Source: Sinotaia quadrata (Eukaryota; Mollusca; Gastropoda; Architaenioglossa; Viviparidae). Taken from it: a stretch of 64,000 bases of DNA. The stretch is from positions 2,790,001-2,854,000 of the forward strand of contig JALGAQ010000009.1 of the NCBI GenBank assembly GCA_028829895.1, written 5' to 3'. A model generated the notes under the pieces. The model saw only the letters and a program-made list of their open reading frames with translations, ran no database searches and was not told the DNA's origin. This document shows positions 51,831 to 62,756 of this stretch, piece after piece; position 1 is the first letter of the stretch, and each line of letters opens with the position of its first letter. The position numbers and the translations under genes are program-made.

Positions 51831-52560
51831 AATAATGTCCAAAGTTATAAGAAAATCATAAACCAAATTAATAATTTTGTAGAATGCGAAAGGCGTGTTC
51901 AGTGTTATTCAGTTTGCCACTGACGCGAAAAAAGCGGTTTTGATGTATTTAATTCAAACCATTCAGCATTAGGAGCGTGTGTCCGTTATTTTAATAAGCA
52001 CGCAATGAGAGGATAACCATTTTTATGGATACAACTGCATTTGTACTCCGCGTATTAACTCCGTCTCTGCGCGCTTCTTCTGATCTTGACTTGAATAAGC
52101 TACCTCCTACACTGATTTTCGCTTCCGAATAAGTCATTCTGAGAAACTTCTTGTTAAGCTTACAAGCGTCTTGAGCTTATTTGCTGAGTCGGAGGAATGC
52201 TCTGTCAATCTCGGGATACTAGGCTTATCAATTATGACGTTTACCGAAACGACGAGGATGTACTTTATATCATGACCTAGAGAGTGACCTTGAATTCGCT
52301 TGTAGGCAATCGTGCTGTTAAAGTAGTCCATCTGGTTATTCTTCTTATAGGTAGTCCAGAATCACAATCAAAATAACGTCTTAGCAAACAGTGTAAAACA
52401 GAAGATCAATAATAATAAATGAAAATTTTATTAACACATACATTTCACAATAGTAAAAAACGTAAAAGAAACCTTGATGGTTTAAAAACAAGTAAAACGG
52501 GATATCTGTCAGAAATGTGAGTCAAAATGTCAAAGTATTTGAAATCGAACTTAGTTCTTT
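51831..52560. other. No gene recognised
   Basis: Possible decayed BEL gag just after 51831; otherwise stops in all frames. A minus frame (52134-52331) has no motif. The Merlin transposon end may lie between 52360 and 52560. Confidence 0.35.
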
Positions 52561-53432
52561 ATTATTGGAAAATTATTTCATCCAAGCAAGACCATCTTCA
52601 TGTAGGAGAAGACCCATTCACTTTGTTCATGCCGCGCCGGATCCTACTCCAAAAAGATTAATTATGATTCGTATGTATCCCAGGCCCTGAGTCCTTGAAC
52701 AACTTTTCATGGCGTACATTACAATGAACGTAGCCTGCCAAAAGAACCTGGAGGTATGGCTTCCAATCGCTGGAATGAATGATACTACCAGATAGCAACG
52801 ATTGTGAGATAATGGGTATCAGAGTTTTTACTTTATGATCATGAACATGCTCACAAACATCCCATTTTCTTTTCATTTCGTACATCCCGAATAACCAAAA
52901 TTGAGGTGCAGATCGTCCACGAGCGTATTTTTTTCTGTGCAGTAAGCTTTCATCTACTTGAACAATAACACCCTTTCCTCTAATTCTGGTATCGGTTTGC
53001 AACATTTTCCATGATCAAATGTCACGACTATATGCATACCACTGAATAGAAGTCTTTTTCCTTATTCCTAGATCCACTGACACGAAAGTCAACGGTAAGT
53101 CCATTCCAGAACTCTAAAATTAATTCAAACATAACATCTAGCTTTAATTTTGAATTTTCAAAAAATCTTCCTTTTCGCAAAGATCACATGGTGTTGCTGG
53201 GATGAAAAAGAAAAACAGCTCCATTTACACATTTGCTTAACTTCTGCAGCTTCATATGCCATCCGCAAAAACATCGCACTTGGTTTGCTTTTATCCGATG
53301 CCACTGGCAGGAGGCAAACGCACGATTATTAGAGAACATACTCATAATGCCGTAGAAACAGAAAGCTGCCATCTCGCGTGTTAAATTTGAATAAGTGAGG
53401 TAGCGCACTCGTAAACAAAATGATGCGAACAA
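52561..53432 (-). pseudogene. Merlin / ISXO2-like DNA transposase, inactivated
   Basis: The minus strand from 53432 has an N-terminal region with CFCGWHMKLQKLSKCVNGAV, the degenerate zinc-ribbon-like start of Merlin proteins. From 53005: GVIVQVDESLLHRKKYARGR (first catalytic Asp), PQFWLFGMYEMKRKWDV, TLIPIISQSLLSGSIIHSSD with WKPY (second Asp), and GPGIHTNHN. The next codon, where the catalytic Glu of HTN-x-x-E stands in the family, is TAA. After it FWSRIRRGMNKV and LDEIIF continue the family pattern. This DDE transposase family (IS1595/ISXO2 in bacteria, Merlin in animals) cuts and pastes DNA. I could not place terminal inverted repeats. Confidence 0.82.
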
Positions 53433-53589
53433 AAAAGTTTTAAACTTGTAGAAAAATTATGTCCCCTTTAGAAAAAGGTCACCATTTCATGGAGTATGAT
53501 ACTCCTTTTTCCTGGAAAAAATGTAAAATTAAATGCGGGCAAACCAGTGCTGTCAGTAAATGTGGCCGACATTTCTTGCTGCAGGTATT

Positions 53590-53990
53590 ACTTTCTACTC
53601 TAGGTCTGCTGCGACTGTCTAGCCACCTTTAAGTTCATGTTCTATGTTTTTGAACCATTTAGCGATTAACTGAATAAGGAGAGGTTCATCTTAAAACTAG
53701 ATCCACCGGATTTTGTTCCATCGCACATGTCACCACTAACCTGCATATCTTCAGTACAGTGGCTAAGTGATTGGGGATGAAAGTGCTGCAGTGCGGGGTC
53801 GTGATCTCGATAAAGTACATCATAATCGTTGAGCTTGTCCAAGAGGTTGGCCTATCGATCGGAAGTCGCATTTTATTCAAAACTAATTTAGCTAACTCAG
53901 CGGCTATCCTAGCTGCATTTAAGTCCTTCCTTGATTTTCTGACGTTCTGGTGAAGGATTACCATTGAATTGGATTTCACCATCGAACATC
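53590..53990 (-). pseudogene. BEL RNase H fragment
   Basis: The minus strand has LNAARIAAELAKLVLNKMRL, then SWTSSTIMMYFIEITTPHCS and FIPNHLATVLKI, followed by EQNPVDLVLR. These correspond to [31 protein letters not shown] and [10 protein letters not shown] of family A. The catalytic TDST has become TSST. EWFKNIEHEL near 53660 continues the pattern. Confidence 0.75.
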
Positions 53991-54403
53991 AGATTCGGAT
54001 CGACCTTTGTAACGAATATATATATGGTTGGTTGGCGACCGTCAGTCTCGAGAGAATATGGTATTTGTCACTTCGCTTTACCTTAGCGAATATTCTTCTC
54101 ATTTTGTATAATATTGTGGTAATTTTCTAACTTAGTTTATTCCCGTTTCTGCTGGTCCGATTTTTTTATTTCTTCTTCATAGCTACTTTTAAATTTAATT
54201 TCTTGTATATGATATTGTGGGTAATAATAGTTATGCTTATCGGTTCATTTATATTCTGTTAATTGTGTTTTTATCTTTAATATCGTTAACATTAATTTGA
54301 TCAGTACTTTTTGTCATTATTGTTATTCCTTTATTATTACTGCTGTTGTCATCTGAAATTTTTTATTTCATTTACGATTTTTTACATACAGTATTTTGTC
54401 TAA
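53991..54403. other. AT-rich sequence without gene
   Basis: Very T-rich on the plus strand. It adjoins the 3' end of the reverse RTE-like LINE, and part may be its A-rich tail region read in reverse. Confidence 0.4.
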
Positions 54404-54406
54404 CTT

Positions 54407-54988
54407 TTATATCCTTTTAACACAACATCGTCTGTGACTGTAGAGGCCTACACTAGACAAGCACATTTTACCACAGCCACTACAGACAACGGGCGTTCTG
54501 CTTTCAGAACGCATGTTTTTTTCGATTTTTTTCTTATCCCGCGACTTCTTGTGGTCTTGGTCTATTCTTTGAGCTGCTGCCCTTATGTCGCTCCGCCAGC
54601 TGCTGCGATCCGCTGCGCGCTTTTCCCAGTTCAACAGGTCGATTTCTCCGCATTTGATGTCACGCTTGACTATGTCCTTGTAGCGTGGGTTCGGTCTTCC
54701 GACTGATCTGGAACCAACGGCAAGTTCACCGTAGAGCATGGTCTTTGGAATGCGGTGTTCCTCCATTCGTGCTACATGTCCAATCCAACGTAGACGTCTA
54801 TGAGCCAGGATTGCGAACATACTTTGGAGTCCGGCTCGTCGAAGGACGACGTTGTTTGAGATGTGATCTTGCCATTGTATCTGTAGTATTTTCCGAAGAT
54901 TGCGTAAGTGGAACACATTTAGTTTGTGTTGCTGGTGTGAATGTAGCGTCCATGTTTCGCCCCGTAGAGCAGAGTGTTCAACACGCAA
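54407..54988 (-). pseudogene. RTE-like LINE C-terminal region with zinc finger
   Basis: TWTLHSHQQHKLNVFHLRNL, then LAHRRLRWIGHVARMEEHRI and KTMLYGELAVGSRSVGRPNP, the post-RT region typical of RTE-type LINEs. It ends in VCSGCGKMCLSSVGLYSHRR, a C-x2-C-x12-H-type finger, and a stop at 54407. It is offset from the RT frame by a one-base deletion near 54958 in the LYGAETW motif. Confidence 0.85.
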
Positions 54989-56298
54989 GACCTGTAAATC
55001 TGCATTTTTGTATTGATGGTCAGCTTCGGGTTTCTCCAGACGCGTATATTGAGCCGCGACATCATTGTTGCTGCTTTGCCAATACGCTTGCTTATTTCGG
55101 AATCAAGGGAGGGGTTACTGGAGATAGTGGATCCCAGATAGGGGAATTCATTTACTACCTCTAGTGTGCGGCCTTCAATCGAAATTTCCGGCGCACTATT
55201 AACCCCTTGGCCAATGACTTTGGTTTTGTTTAAACTGATTGTTAGGCCGAATTCCTTGCAAGCACTGGCGAAACAGCTTATTAGCCGCTGTACTCCTTCA
55301 GAATGGGCTGTCAAGGCGAACAGCAGCTTCCTCAAAAATACTTTTTGAATTTTAGTTTTCGCCCGAAATCGCGCAGGGTTGAATAATCCGCCGTCTCTCC
55401 TGTAGGCGTATTCGAGCAGCATTGAAAAGAAAATGCCGAACAATGTTAGTGCAGGCACACAACCTTGCTTTACTACATTCTTGATCGGGAATGTGCTTGA
55501 AGTTGAGCTATCGCATTGCACCGTGCGTTGCATATCTTCGTGGAAGGCGACAATCATTTGATGCAATTTTGGAGGGCAGCCGATCTTCTTCAGGAGTCTA
55601 TATAATCCAGTTCGACTGACCATGTCAAATGCATTTCTGAGGTCAACAAAGTCTACATAAAGTGGCTTGTTTTGTTCATGACATTTTTCTTGCAGTTGAC
55701 GGAGGGAAAATATCATATCGATGGTTGATCTTCCAGTGCGGAATCCACATTGATTTTCTGGATACACTCCTTCAGCTAGAATTTGCAGCCTTTTGAGAAC
55801 GACGCGAGCAAAGACTTTGCCGACGACGCTGAGAAGGGAGATTCCACGGTAGTTTGAGCAGTCGCTTCGGTCTCCTTTGTTCTTGTACAATGTAATTAAT
55901 TTTGCGTCGCGCAGTTCTTGTGGAACAGTTCCTTCCTCCCAGCATTGACGTAATAATTGATGCAGTTGCAAAATTAGAGAAGTTTGAAGCCCAGCTTTCA
56001 GGATCTCAGCCGTGATGCCATCTTGACCAGCGGCTTTCCCATTTTTCATTTTTATCAGAGCATCTTCCAGTTCTCCAAGCGTCGGTTGATTATCCAATGT
56101 AGTCATTTCCGGCAGGTTTGGGATGACGTTCATCGCAGAATCTGATACTGTAGTTGGATTGGAGTATAGTCCTTTGTAATATTCAGCCAACCTCTCTATC
56201 TTCTTTTGTTGGTCTGTAATGATGATTCCATTTGCTGATTTCAGTGGAGTCGTATAGATAATTTGCGGGCCGAGGGCTTTATTTATGCCCTCATACAT
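54919..56298 (-). pseudogene. RTE-like LINE reverse transcriptase lacking the active-site box
   Basis: A minus frame of 459 codons. Motifs: LIKMKNGKAAGQDGITAEIL, LYKNKGDRSDCSNYRGISLL, ENQCGFRTGRSTIDMIFSLR, VDFVDLRNAFDMVSRTGLYR (first catalytic Asp), NVVKQGCVPALTLFGIFFS. Where relatives read LLFADDAALTAHS, this copy reads LLFALTAHS: the two catalytic Asp residues are missing by an in-frame deletion of about 12 bases near 55325. The rest is collinear. RT activity is not expected. Confidence 0.88.
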
Positions 56299-57038
56299 GC
56301 CGCGGATGTTGCCGAAATCGGCGGCAAGCTGAATATCTTGGCATATGTCTAGCCAGTAGTTGTTTGCACATCGTCGTGAAGTCCGCTGGGCCTCTCGTCT
56401 GTATTTTCGAAGATTTTCAAGGGTTGTTTTTTAGAGGTTATTTTTGTATTGTAGGAGTGCAGTGCGTTTTGCTGCAAATATTGGCTCTAGTTCTGCGATG
56501 CTGGCTGTGAACCAATCCAAGTTTCGTCTGTCCTGTTTGCCGAAGACAGTGAAAGCAGTGCTCTTTATTGGATCGCTTATTTGTTGCCATCTGCTTTCGA
56601 CGTCATTTGTAGAGCAGGTGTTTAATTTATTTTCAATGGCAGCTGCAAAGCAATCACGTAATTCTTGGACGGCTACCCTACTGCTGTTAATGCGGGGATG
56701 TCTTTTCATTCTTTGGTAGTTGATACGTTTAGGTTGCACACGCAATTTGCTCCCAACGAGAGAATGGTCTGTGTCGCAATCTGCACTGTGGTAGCTGCGG
56801 GTTTTCAACACCGTGTTCAGTAGTCTTCTGCGAGTGATGTTGAGATCAAGTTGGTGCTAATGGTGGCTTCCCGGTGTTCCCAAGAGACGCGGTGATGTGG
56901 TTTCGTCGAGAAGAATGTGTTTGTCACACAAAGGTCATGATGAACGCAGAATTCCAGAAGGGGTTGCCCGTTTTCATTTAGATTGCCGACGCCAAAGTAG
57001 CCGAGGCATCTTGGCCAAGATTCGTTGTCTGATCCAAC
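56299..57038 (-). pseudogene. RTE-like LINE endonuclease C-terminal part and linker
   Basis: After GDFNA a TGA (57036-57038, Arg codon expected) interrupts, then VGSDNESWPRCLGYFGVGNL, LLEFCVHHDLCVTNTFFSTK and, in the frame 56811-56431, TRSYHSADCDTDHSLVGSKL with the catalytic D-x2-DH (SDH-type) end. The linker runs to DICQDIQLAADFGNIRGMYE. A TAA lies near 56432. Confidence 0.8.
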
Positions 57039-57385
57039 TCACGCATTAAAATCTCCAAATAGATAAAGATGGTCTGAAGCTGGGATTCGCTGAATCAAAC
57101 TGTCCAATTCTTCGGAGAAATGATCTTTTTCTTCCACTGTCGCCGAGAGCGTTGGTGCATAAACACTTATTAGGTGAACGGGTCCGGCGAATGCGTTGAG
57201 ATTCAACGTGAAAATTCGAGGTGTATTTTTTCCACATATTTCGACGGATGATAGAAGTGTGTTTCTCACGGCGAAGCCTACACCATGTTGACGAGGCTCG
57301 TTGAGCTCCTTTCCTTGCCAGTAGAATGTGTAGTTCCTTTCGCGGAGGATGCCATATTCTGGTAATCTGGACTCATGTAGCGTAG

Positions 57386-57427
<42 letters not shown>

Positions 57428-57590
57428 TCAGTCGCGTGAGCTCAAGGTCAACTACAGCTGTTTTCCTCACAGTGTCCAGACCACAGTCGCTCGCCATGTT
57501 GAGAGGACCTAATGTGCGAACATTCCAGCTCGCAAACGATAGATTTGGCTGTTTATTGGTTTTATATGTGTTAGCGGGTGAGTTTGTTTA
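57039..57590 (-). pseudogene. RTE-like LINE endonuclease N-terminal part with AT repeat in frame
   Basis: The minus strand has SWNVRTLGPLNMASDCGLDT (catalytic Asn in WNVRT), RKTAVVDLELTRLK, then about 13 codons of alternating Ile/Tyr from a microsatellite, then ATLHESRLPEYGILRERNYT (catalytic Glu), HGVGFAVRNTLL and LYLFGDFNA. The repeat replaces the short VDI-type link of relatives without breaking the frame. Confidence 0.85.
57388..57425. repeat. (AT)19 microsatellite
   Basis: 38 bases of perfect AT dinucleotide inside the endonuclease frame. With the following base it makes 39 nucleotides, a whole number of codons. Confidence 0.95.
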
Positions 57591-57830
57591 GCGTCTGCTT
57601 TTCGGTGTTTCTCCTAGCTCCAAGCACCCCCTTGAAGCAGGCAGACCTGGCGGGTCAGCATCTTATTGGCTGGGGGCTGCCCAGCTTGAGGCGGGCGATA
57701 GCTGACCAGTAGAGCGCAATGGCCCTTCCAACCGTTAGTGGCAGCCCGTGGCGTCGAAAATGCTTACGCCAATCAGCTTCGACTTATAACCCGTATCTGC
57801 TTGCCACCCTTTGTACCTACAAGTAATTTA

Positions 57831-57949
57831 TTTTAGGAGGTTTGATTTTTGTATGTGTGATGTTTACAAAGTGACTGCCGGGGCAATGTATATGAAAAAC
57901 CTGGGGTGCCCCAAAACGCCAGGATCCCCCTCTCGGTCTCACTGATGAA
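57831..57949. other. No gene seen
   Basis: A short stretch between the 5' edge of the RTE-like LINE and repeat F copy 2. Confidence 0.4.
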
Positions 57950-59075
57950 ATCCAAAGGAATGCATTGCAATACATTTGGCATCAGTTTGACTGCAGGAGT
58001 TGCCGAAAGAAAGATAGAGTTTATCTTCCAGTCGCCTGAGGGACTCCACTCCCGATTTTCTGTCTGGATTTACTTCCATAGCCTTTACTTCTCCCGAAGC
58101 AATCTGCAAGGCAGCAGAGCTGAAACCCATCAGCACGGGAGCATTTTATTTCGGACTTGCTTTTGTCATTGATAGACATGCCTGAAGAGGCTAACGGGTT
58201 CTATCTGCCCGGAAAGGTTGTAAGCATTTTGCGGCCTGTAACAGCTGCGAAGACGCAGGTGCTGGTAGTGACCATGAGCTTTCGCAGTATTATGTCGCAT
58301 ATCAAACGCCACAGCATGAGAGTCGGTGAGGAATAGGCAGTCCTCAGAAATGTCCTGATTCTCTGAAGTTCAATCAGTAAGCCATTCATGATTTTCAGCT
58401 CAGGGGTACGCCGCGTCGAAGAGAGACTTATACTTTATTACATACCAAAGCATTTTAACAACCATACCTTTTCGACAATTTGAGCTATGCTGCTCTATAT
58501 AGACTCAAAAGATACATCAGATCATTCTCTATTCAACAAGCTTACTTAGTTTTGAAAATCTGATTAAAATAATTAGTTTTTAGCAGGATGATATTTCTCC
58601 TCTACAGATTTATATAGTAGGTACGACTGAGGCGCAATTTATAACTTATCATGAAAAAAGTTGAGTAAGAAAATGACTAGAGCAAATAATTCTGAAAAAA
58701 TACAGCTTTGTATACAAGACATGCCATATTTTAAAGCTATTTTTCAGTACCATTTCGTGATAAAATCAATAGTTACTCGTTAACAAGACTAGGCTATAAT
58801 TATTCTTAAAATGAGACGAAGAAAGAGCGCTACTTTCTAAACAATAATTTACTGAGGTAATAATACAAATGAAACGTTCTTAATCAAGTTGTAAATGAAG
58901 CAAAAGCGGAAACAAGAATGACTTAATAAAATAAATAGTTTCTCGCTAAAAAGACTAGGAAATAATTGTTCTTACTATGAGATTAAGATTTTCTAAACAA
59001 TAACTTGCTGAGGTTTTTAACAAATGAACACGTTCCTAATCAAGTTATAACTGAAGTAGGAGCAGAAACAGAGAC
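57950..59075. repeat. Repeat F, copy 2, with internal tandem duplication
   Basis: It aligns with 46401-47290. The minus strand of 58136-57960 reads LMGFSSAALQIASGEVKAME, VNPDRKSGVESLRRLEDKLY and LSFGNSC, the frame also kept in copy 1. About 58770-58920 is repeated imperfectly at 58921-59075 (AAGACTAGG...AATAATT; AAACAATAA; TGAGGT; AAATGAA; TAATCAAGTT). No protein family is recognised. Confidence 0.6.
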
Positions 59076-59766
59076 CTACTCAAACTTGCTCAAACTTTGC
59101 AAACCATAACATCCCAACATTCACGTGTTTTTTGACTAATCAGGTTTTTCCAATGCAGGCGTTACTTATACAGGCTTGTAGAAATGCTTTTATAGACTCG
59201 AGAACAGGCGCCATGGGGCCAAGCGAGTTGAACAGATTTGCGAAATTCCAAGTTTTTGGAGAGAAGAAGCTTCAAACGGGAACAATCATTCCTAGTGTCT
59301 CACCTAACCATGAATTTAGCTCAATTTTGTGTTTTAAAAATCTGCAGGTTTAACCTATCAAAAGAATTGTTTTTATGCCCAACTCCATTCAGCCCCTCCG
59401 AGTTACATGCTATCAATTTTCAGAACTCGAAGCCTCATTTTTCAGTATGGCCTTCAGGAGCGTTGCAAACTGGAACGCAAACTGCATGTTTGTTATTGAC
59501 GCTTGGCAAAATTCCACATAAAAGTTTTGTAGCACATTATTTTGCACCGTTTAGTCTCTATGCTCCCATAGTTTTCACTTTGCTGTCATATTGTGAAAAA
59601 TAGAAAAGTTAATACATTTAGATAAAAAAACTTCTGGCACTGCTGTATATATACTCGGGAGTATACTTAACCGTACGCCAACCTATCTGGAAGGGAAGAA
59701 ATCGGAAATTCGACATTCGTCATTCTGTTTTCATTCTCTGTTTCGAAAATCGTTTGTCAGAAATTG
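59076..59766. other. No gene recognised
   Basis: Overlapping open frames of 73 and 121 codons (59132-59603) have no recognisable motif, and their composition is not distinctive. TATATATAC at about 59645 is AT-rich sequence, not assigned. Confidence 0.35.
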
Positions 59767-60206
59767 TGTTACTCTTAACCGTTGATAAGAGCCTCAGAAT
59801 TTCGATAAACCTGGGGATATGCGCAAGTCCCGGCCAACAAGAATACAATTATTCTATCAAAACTCTTTATGCGATTCTAAATAATAAACAATAATGCAAG
59901 ACATGTACATTACCTCAAAGGTTCACGTTAGTAAGTAAACACCAACACAAAGAAGTGAATGTCAACGATTAAACCGTTATTGTCTATAAGCGATTCGTCC
60001 ACAAAATAAGTAAAATAAAACAGGTTACCTCGGAGCGAACGCTCTTGGGACAGTACTGTCACGCGGTGAAAGTCAAAGTGAAGAAAACATGGTGGTGTAA
60101 TCCACCATTAAAACAAAGGTGGGGAAAGCAACAATCAGTGCAGAGGGTATCACAGGGTTAGGGCTTGTCATGGCACAGACGGGAATAAAACTTGGATTCT
60201 TCTACA
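59767..60206 (-). repeat. 3' LTR of A4 (440 bp)
   Basis: On the minus strand TGTAGAAGAATCC to GATAAGAGTAACA. The end (AAGAG) is closer to the A1 LTR than to A2 or A3. Confidence 0.88.
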
Positions 60207-60265
60207 CCGCCACCCAAATCGGTCACTATTTCAAGTCCCCCCCTGGCAGGCCAGCTCATGTCATA

Positions 60266-61396
60266 CTACTCGCACCCTTCTATCAGACATATCTTCCTTA
60301 TTTCCCGCCGCAGACAGCCATCCCTGGTTCTGACTACCGACCCTCTAACGACCCCGTCGTTCGATACCTCGCAGGTATCCACTACACACAGTGGCCATTT
60401 TTCGCGTGGTATTTGTTCATTGATCAGCAGTACCACGTCACCCGATTGGAGGTTTCTTTGCTGCAGCACCCACTTCTGTCTCGCTATCAGCGTGGGCAGG
60501 TACTCTTCTATTCACTTGCGCCAGAAGAGCTCCGTCAGATAGTTTACTTGATGCCACCGCTTCGCGTAACGTGCGGTCATGGTCGGCGGTACAATGGAGG
60601 TAGCGTTCACGCGAAGTAACAACAGATCATTAGGTGATAGCGCCATCAGATCCTTAACGTCGGACTTCACTGGAACCAACGGCCTGTTGTTCGGGATTCG
60701 TTCTGCTTCTGCAATCACTGTCACTAGTATTTCGTCGCTCATCGTTTGCTCTCGTGACAGCGAGTTAATGACTAACTTAACTGATCGGATCACTCGGTCC
60801 CATATCCCACCTCGATGACTCGCAAGCGGAGGATTAAAGTGCCACTGCACTGGGTAGGTCAGTAGGTGGTCATTGATACTTTTCTGCGAGAAGTCCACTA
60901 GGGCTAACTTTAGCTCGGCTTCTGCACCGATGAAGTTGCTTCCGTTGTCGCTGAATATCTCGTCGGGAGTGCCCCGTCGCGCGATGAATCGGGTTAACGC
61001 CATGATGAACGAGTCCGTGGTCAGGGATTGGGCCACTTCCAGGTGAACCGCGCGGGTTTGAAGACAAGTGAATAGACAACCATATCTCTTCTCAAGACAC
61101 TTACTGCGTTTCACTAACATCGGTCCGAAGTAGACTACGCCTACCAATTTGAATGGATGCCAACCCTTCTGAGCCCTAACCGCTGGTATCTGTGTCATGA
61201 CTTGTTCAAACGGCAACGCCTGTAGCCTACGGCATTCGAAGCAGGATCCGATGACTCGTTTGACGGCGGCATACCCTTGGACGATCCAGTAGCGTTTGCG
61301 TAAAGCTGCCAATACTTGCGCACATCTGAAGTGCCCTTCCATCAGGTGATAGTGCCGACGCGCAGAACGCCATCCATCAGTACTGGGCTCAGACAC
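60266..61396 (-). pseudogene. A4 integrase with catalytic Asp-to-Val and Glu-to-Asp changes
   Basis: The main frame is 61396-60512. The zinc site is HYHLMEGH ... CFECRRLQ. The first catalytic Asp is Val (VGVVYFGPM), as in A3. The Glu in GGIWERVIRS is Asp (GGIWDRVIRS), in this copy only. The second Asp (DNGSNF) is kept. A Trp-to-stop change (60509-60511) separates the C-terminal part 60469-60266, which ends with the family IEGCE. A deletion at 61352 removed the segment after GVLRVG and shifted the frame. Confidence 0.88.
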
Positions 61397-62274
61397 TTGA
61401 GCTTCCTAACTGCCCGTTTGTTTTCGATGCTTGCCCCTGAGGCGAGGACGGATGTTTCTTCCGTATACTCCTGCGCTTGTAAATCCCGTATGAGGTCTAT
61501 CTCAACGCTTCTCAGTTCGCTCAGCTCGGGTAGACCTAACTTTAGGCGCATGTCTGGGCCCTTGGATACGGACATTCGGAGGAAGGTTTTGAATCGCGCG
61601 AACCATACCAGCTCCTTTAACGCCCTTGTCCATTCGGAGTAGTGCTCGGCAATACGTGCGACACCCGTGCTGCTCCTTATGGCGTTGACCGCTGCGGTCC
61701 CCGTCTTCCATTCTGGCTCCCCCACCAGCGTATTGCTGCGTTCTATTGCAAGCCAGTCTCCGACATCTTGCCACAGAAAGTCAGGACCTCTCAACCAGTC
61801 TGACATAGCTTCAAGCGAAGTCCTCCCTCTAGAATCTAAGTCGGCCGTGATCTGTTCCGATCTTACGTGTCGCCACTGATCGGGTCTGGACAGATCGTGA
61901 ATAATGGCCAGGCGATTTGTCACGAAGTTGCTATAGCGCGCATCGGTGTTGTCGATGTAATACAACACTATCGTTGAATCGGTCCGGAAGAACCTTTCAT
62001 CGATCGTGATGTCCATCTCTTCACGTACGAACTTAGCCACCTGAACGTCTAACCTGGCTACGTTGAGTTCCAGTCTGGGGAATGTCACGGTTTTTAAAGG
62101 GGCTACACTCGATTTTGCTATTATCAGTCAACAGTGAATTCGATCCGCCGTTTCGTATCTGACGTATAGTGCCATCCCGTAACCAGTCTCGGACGCGTCG
62201 CAGAACACGAGCAGCTGTGTCTTCTCGGCGTCTTCAGTTTCCCGTCCTAAACACCTAGTTATTCGAAGGGTGCC
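61342..62274 (-). pseudogene. A4 RNase H and linker
   Basis: Minus frame 62088-61342: FPRLELNVARLDVQVAKFVR, FFRTDSTIVLYYIDNTDARY, LSRPDQWRHVRSEQITADLD (usual EQNPADLA changed), then the linker to GVLRVG. Between 62274 and 62089 the RNase H start (CDASETGYGMALYVRYE) is readable with a stop and a frame change. Confidence 0.85.
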
Positions 62275-62756
62275 TTAGCTCTGCATAATGGACAGCCATA
62301 GTCTCCACTCCTTAAGTTCATCTTGGCTGATCGCTGCGTCCCATTCTAAACGTTGCTTGCATAATTTTTGGAGGAATGTCTTGGCTGGTAGTAGTGAGGG
62401 CGCAACTAGTTCTAGCGTGTCAAAGAGGGTAGATATGCTCGACAGTATGCCTCTCCTGGTGTTGGCTGATTCCGGAAACAGGAGCTTGAACTGGAAACAA
62501 TCACATTTAGAGTCCCATTCTAACCCCAGCGAGCGTTCGAGCCCGCACACGTCCGAGTCTATGGGCCTAACCGACGAGGGTACTCTGTCCTCGGTCGCAA
62601 TTCCCGTGAGGGCCTCGGGGTGACTAGCAATCCATTTTCGAAGTTTGAACCCTCCCTTTGCGATGCGGTGGTTAACTGCGTTGCGAACTGGGATGCTAAA
62701 CACACATCTTTGAAGGATGCGAGGCAATCGTCTACGTAGAAGTTTCGAATGATTCT
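62275..62756 (-). pseudogene. A4 RT from FYVDD to thumb
   Basis: From the deletion junction: SFETST in one frame and [11 protein letters not shown] in the other (62750-62700). Then comes [20 protein letters not shown] and LFPESANTRRGILSSISTLF. The fingers and the first catalytic Asp of RT are deleted. Confidence 0.86.

Larger units (their letters stand above)
54404..57830 (-). mobile_element. RTE-like LINE, nearly full length
   Basis: Minus-strand order: GC-rich 5' untranslated part (57830-57600), endonuclease (57590-56770), linker, RT (56298-54919) and a C-terminal region ending in a C2H2-like zinc finger (54407). It is a single-ORF LINE. Defects: an in-frame AT microsatellite, a TGA at 57036-57038, a TAA near 56432, loss of the RT active-site residues, and a frameshift near 54958. 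Confidence 0.85.

Noticed and set aside
52561..53432. Bacterial IS1595 insertion or contamination
   Set aside because: The surrounding sequence is eukaryotic transposon DNA, and the protein fits the animal Merlin branch of this superfamily; the decay is also inconsistent with fresh bacterial contamination.
59132..59603. Overlapping frames of 73 and 121 codons as a small gene
   Set aside because: No recognisable domain, and two overlapping frames of similar quality argue for chance.
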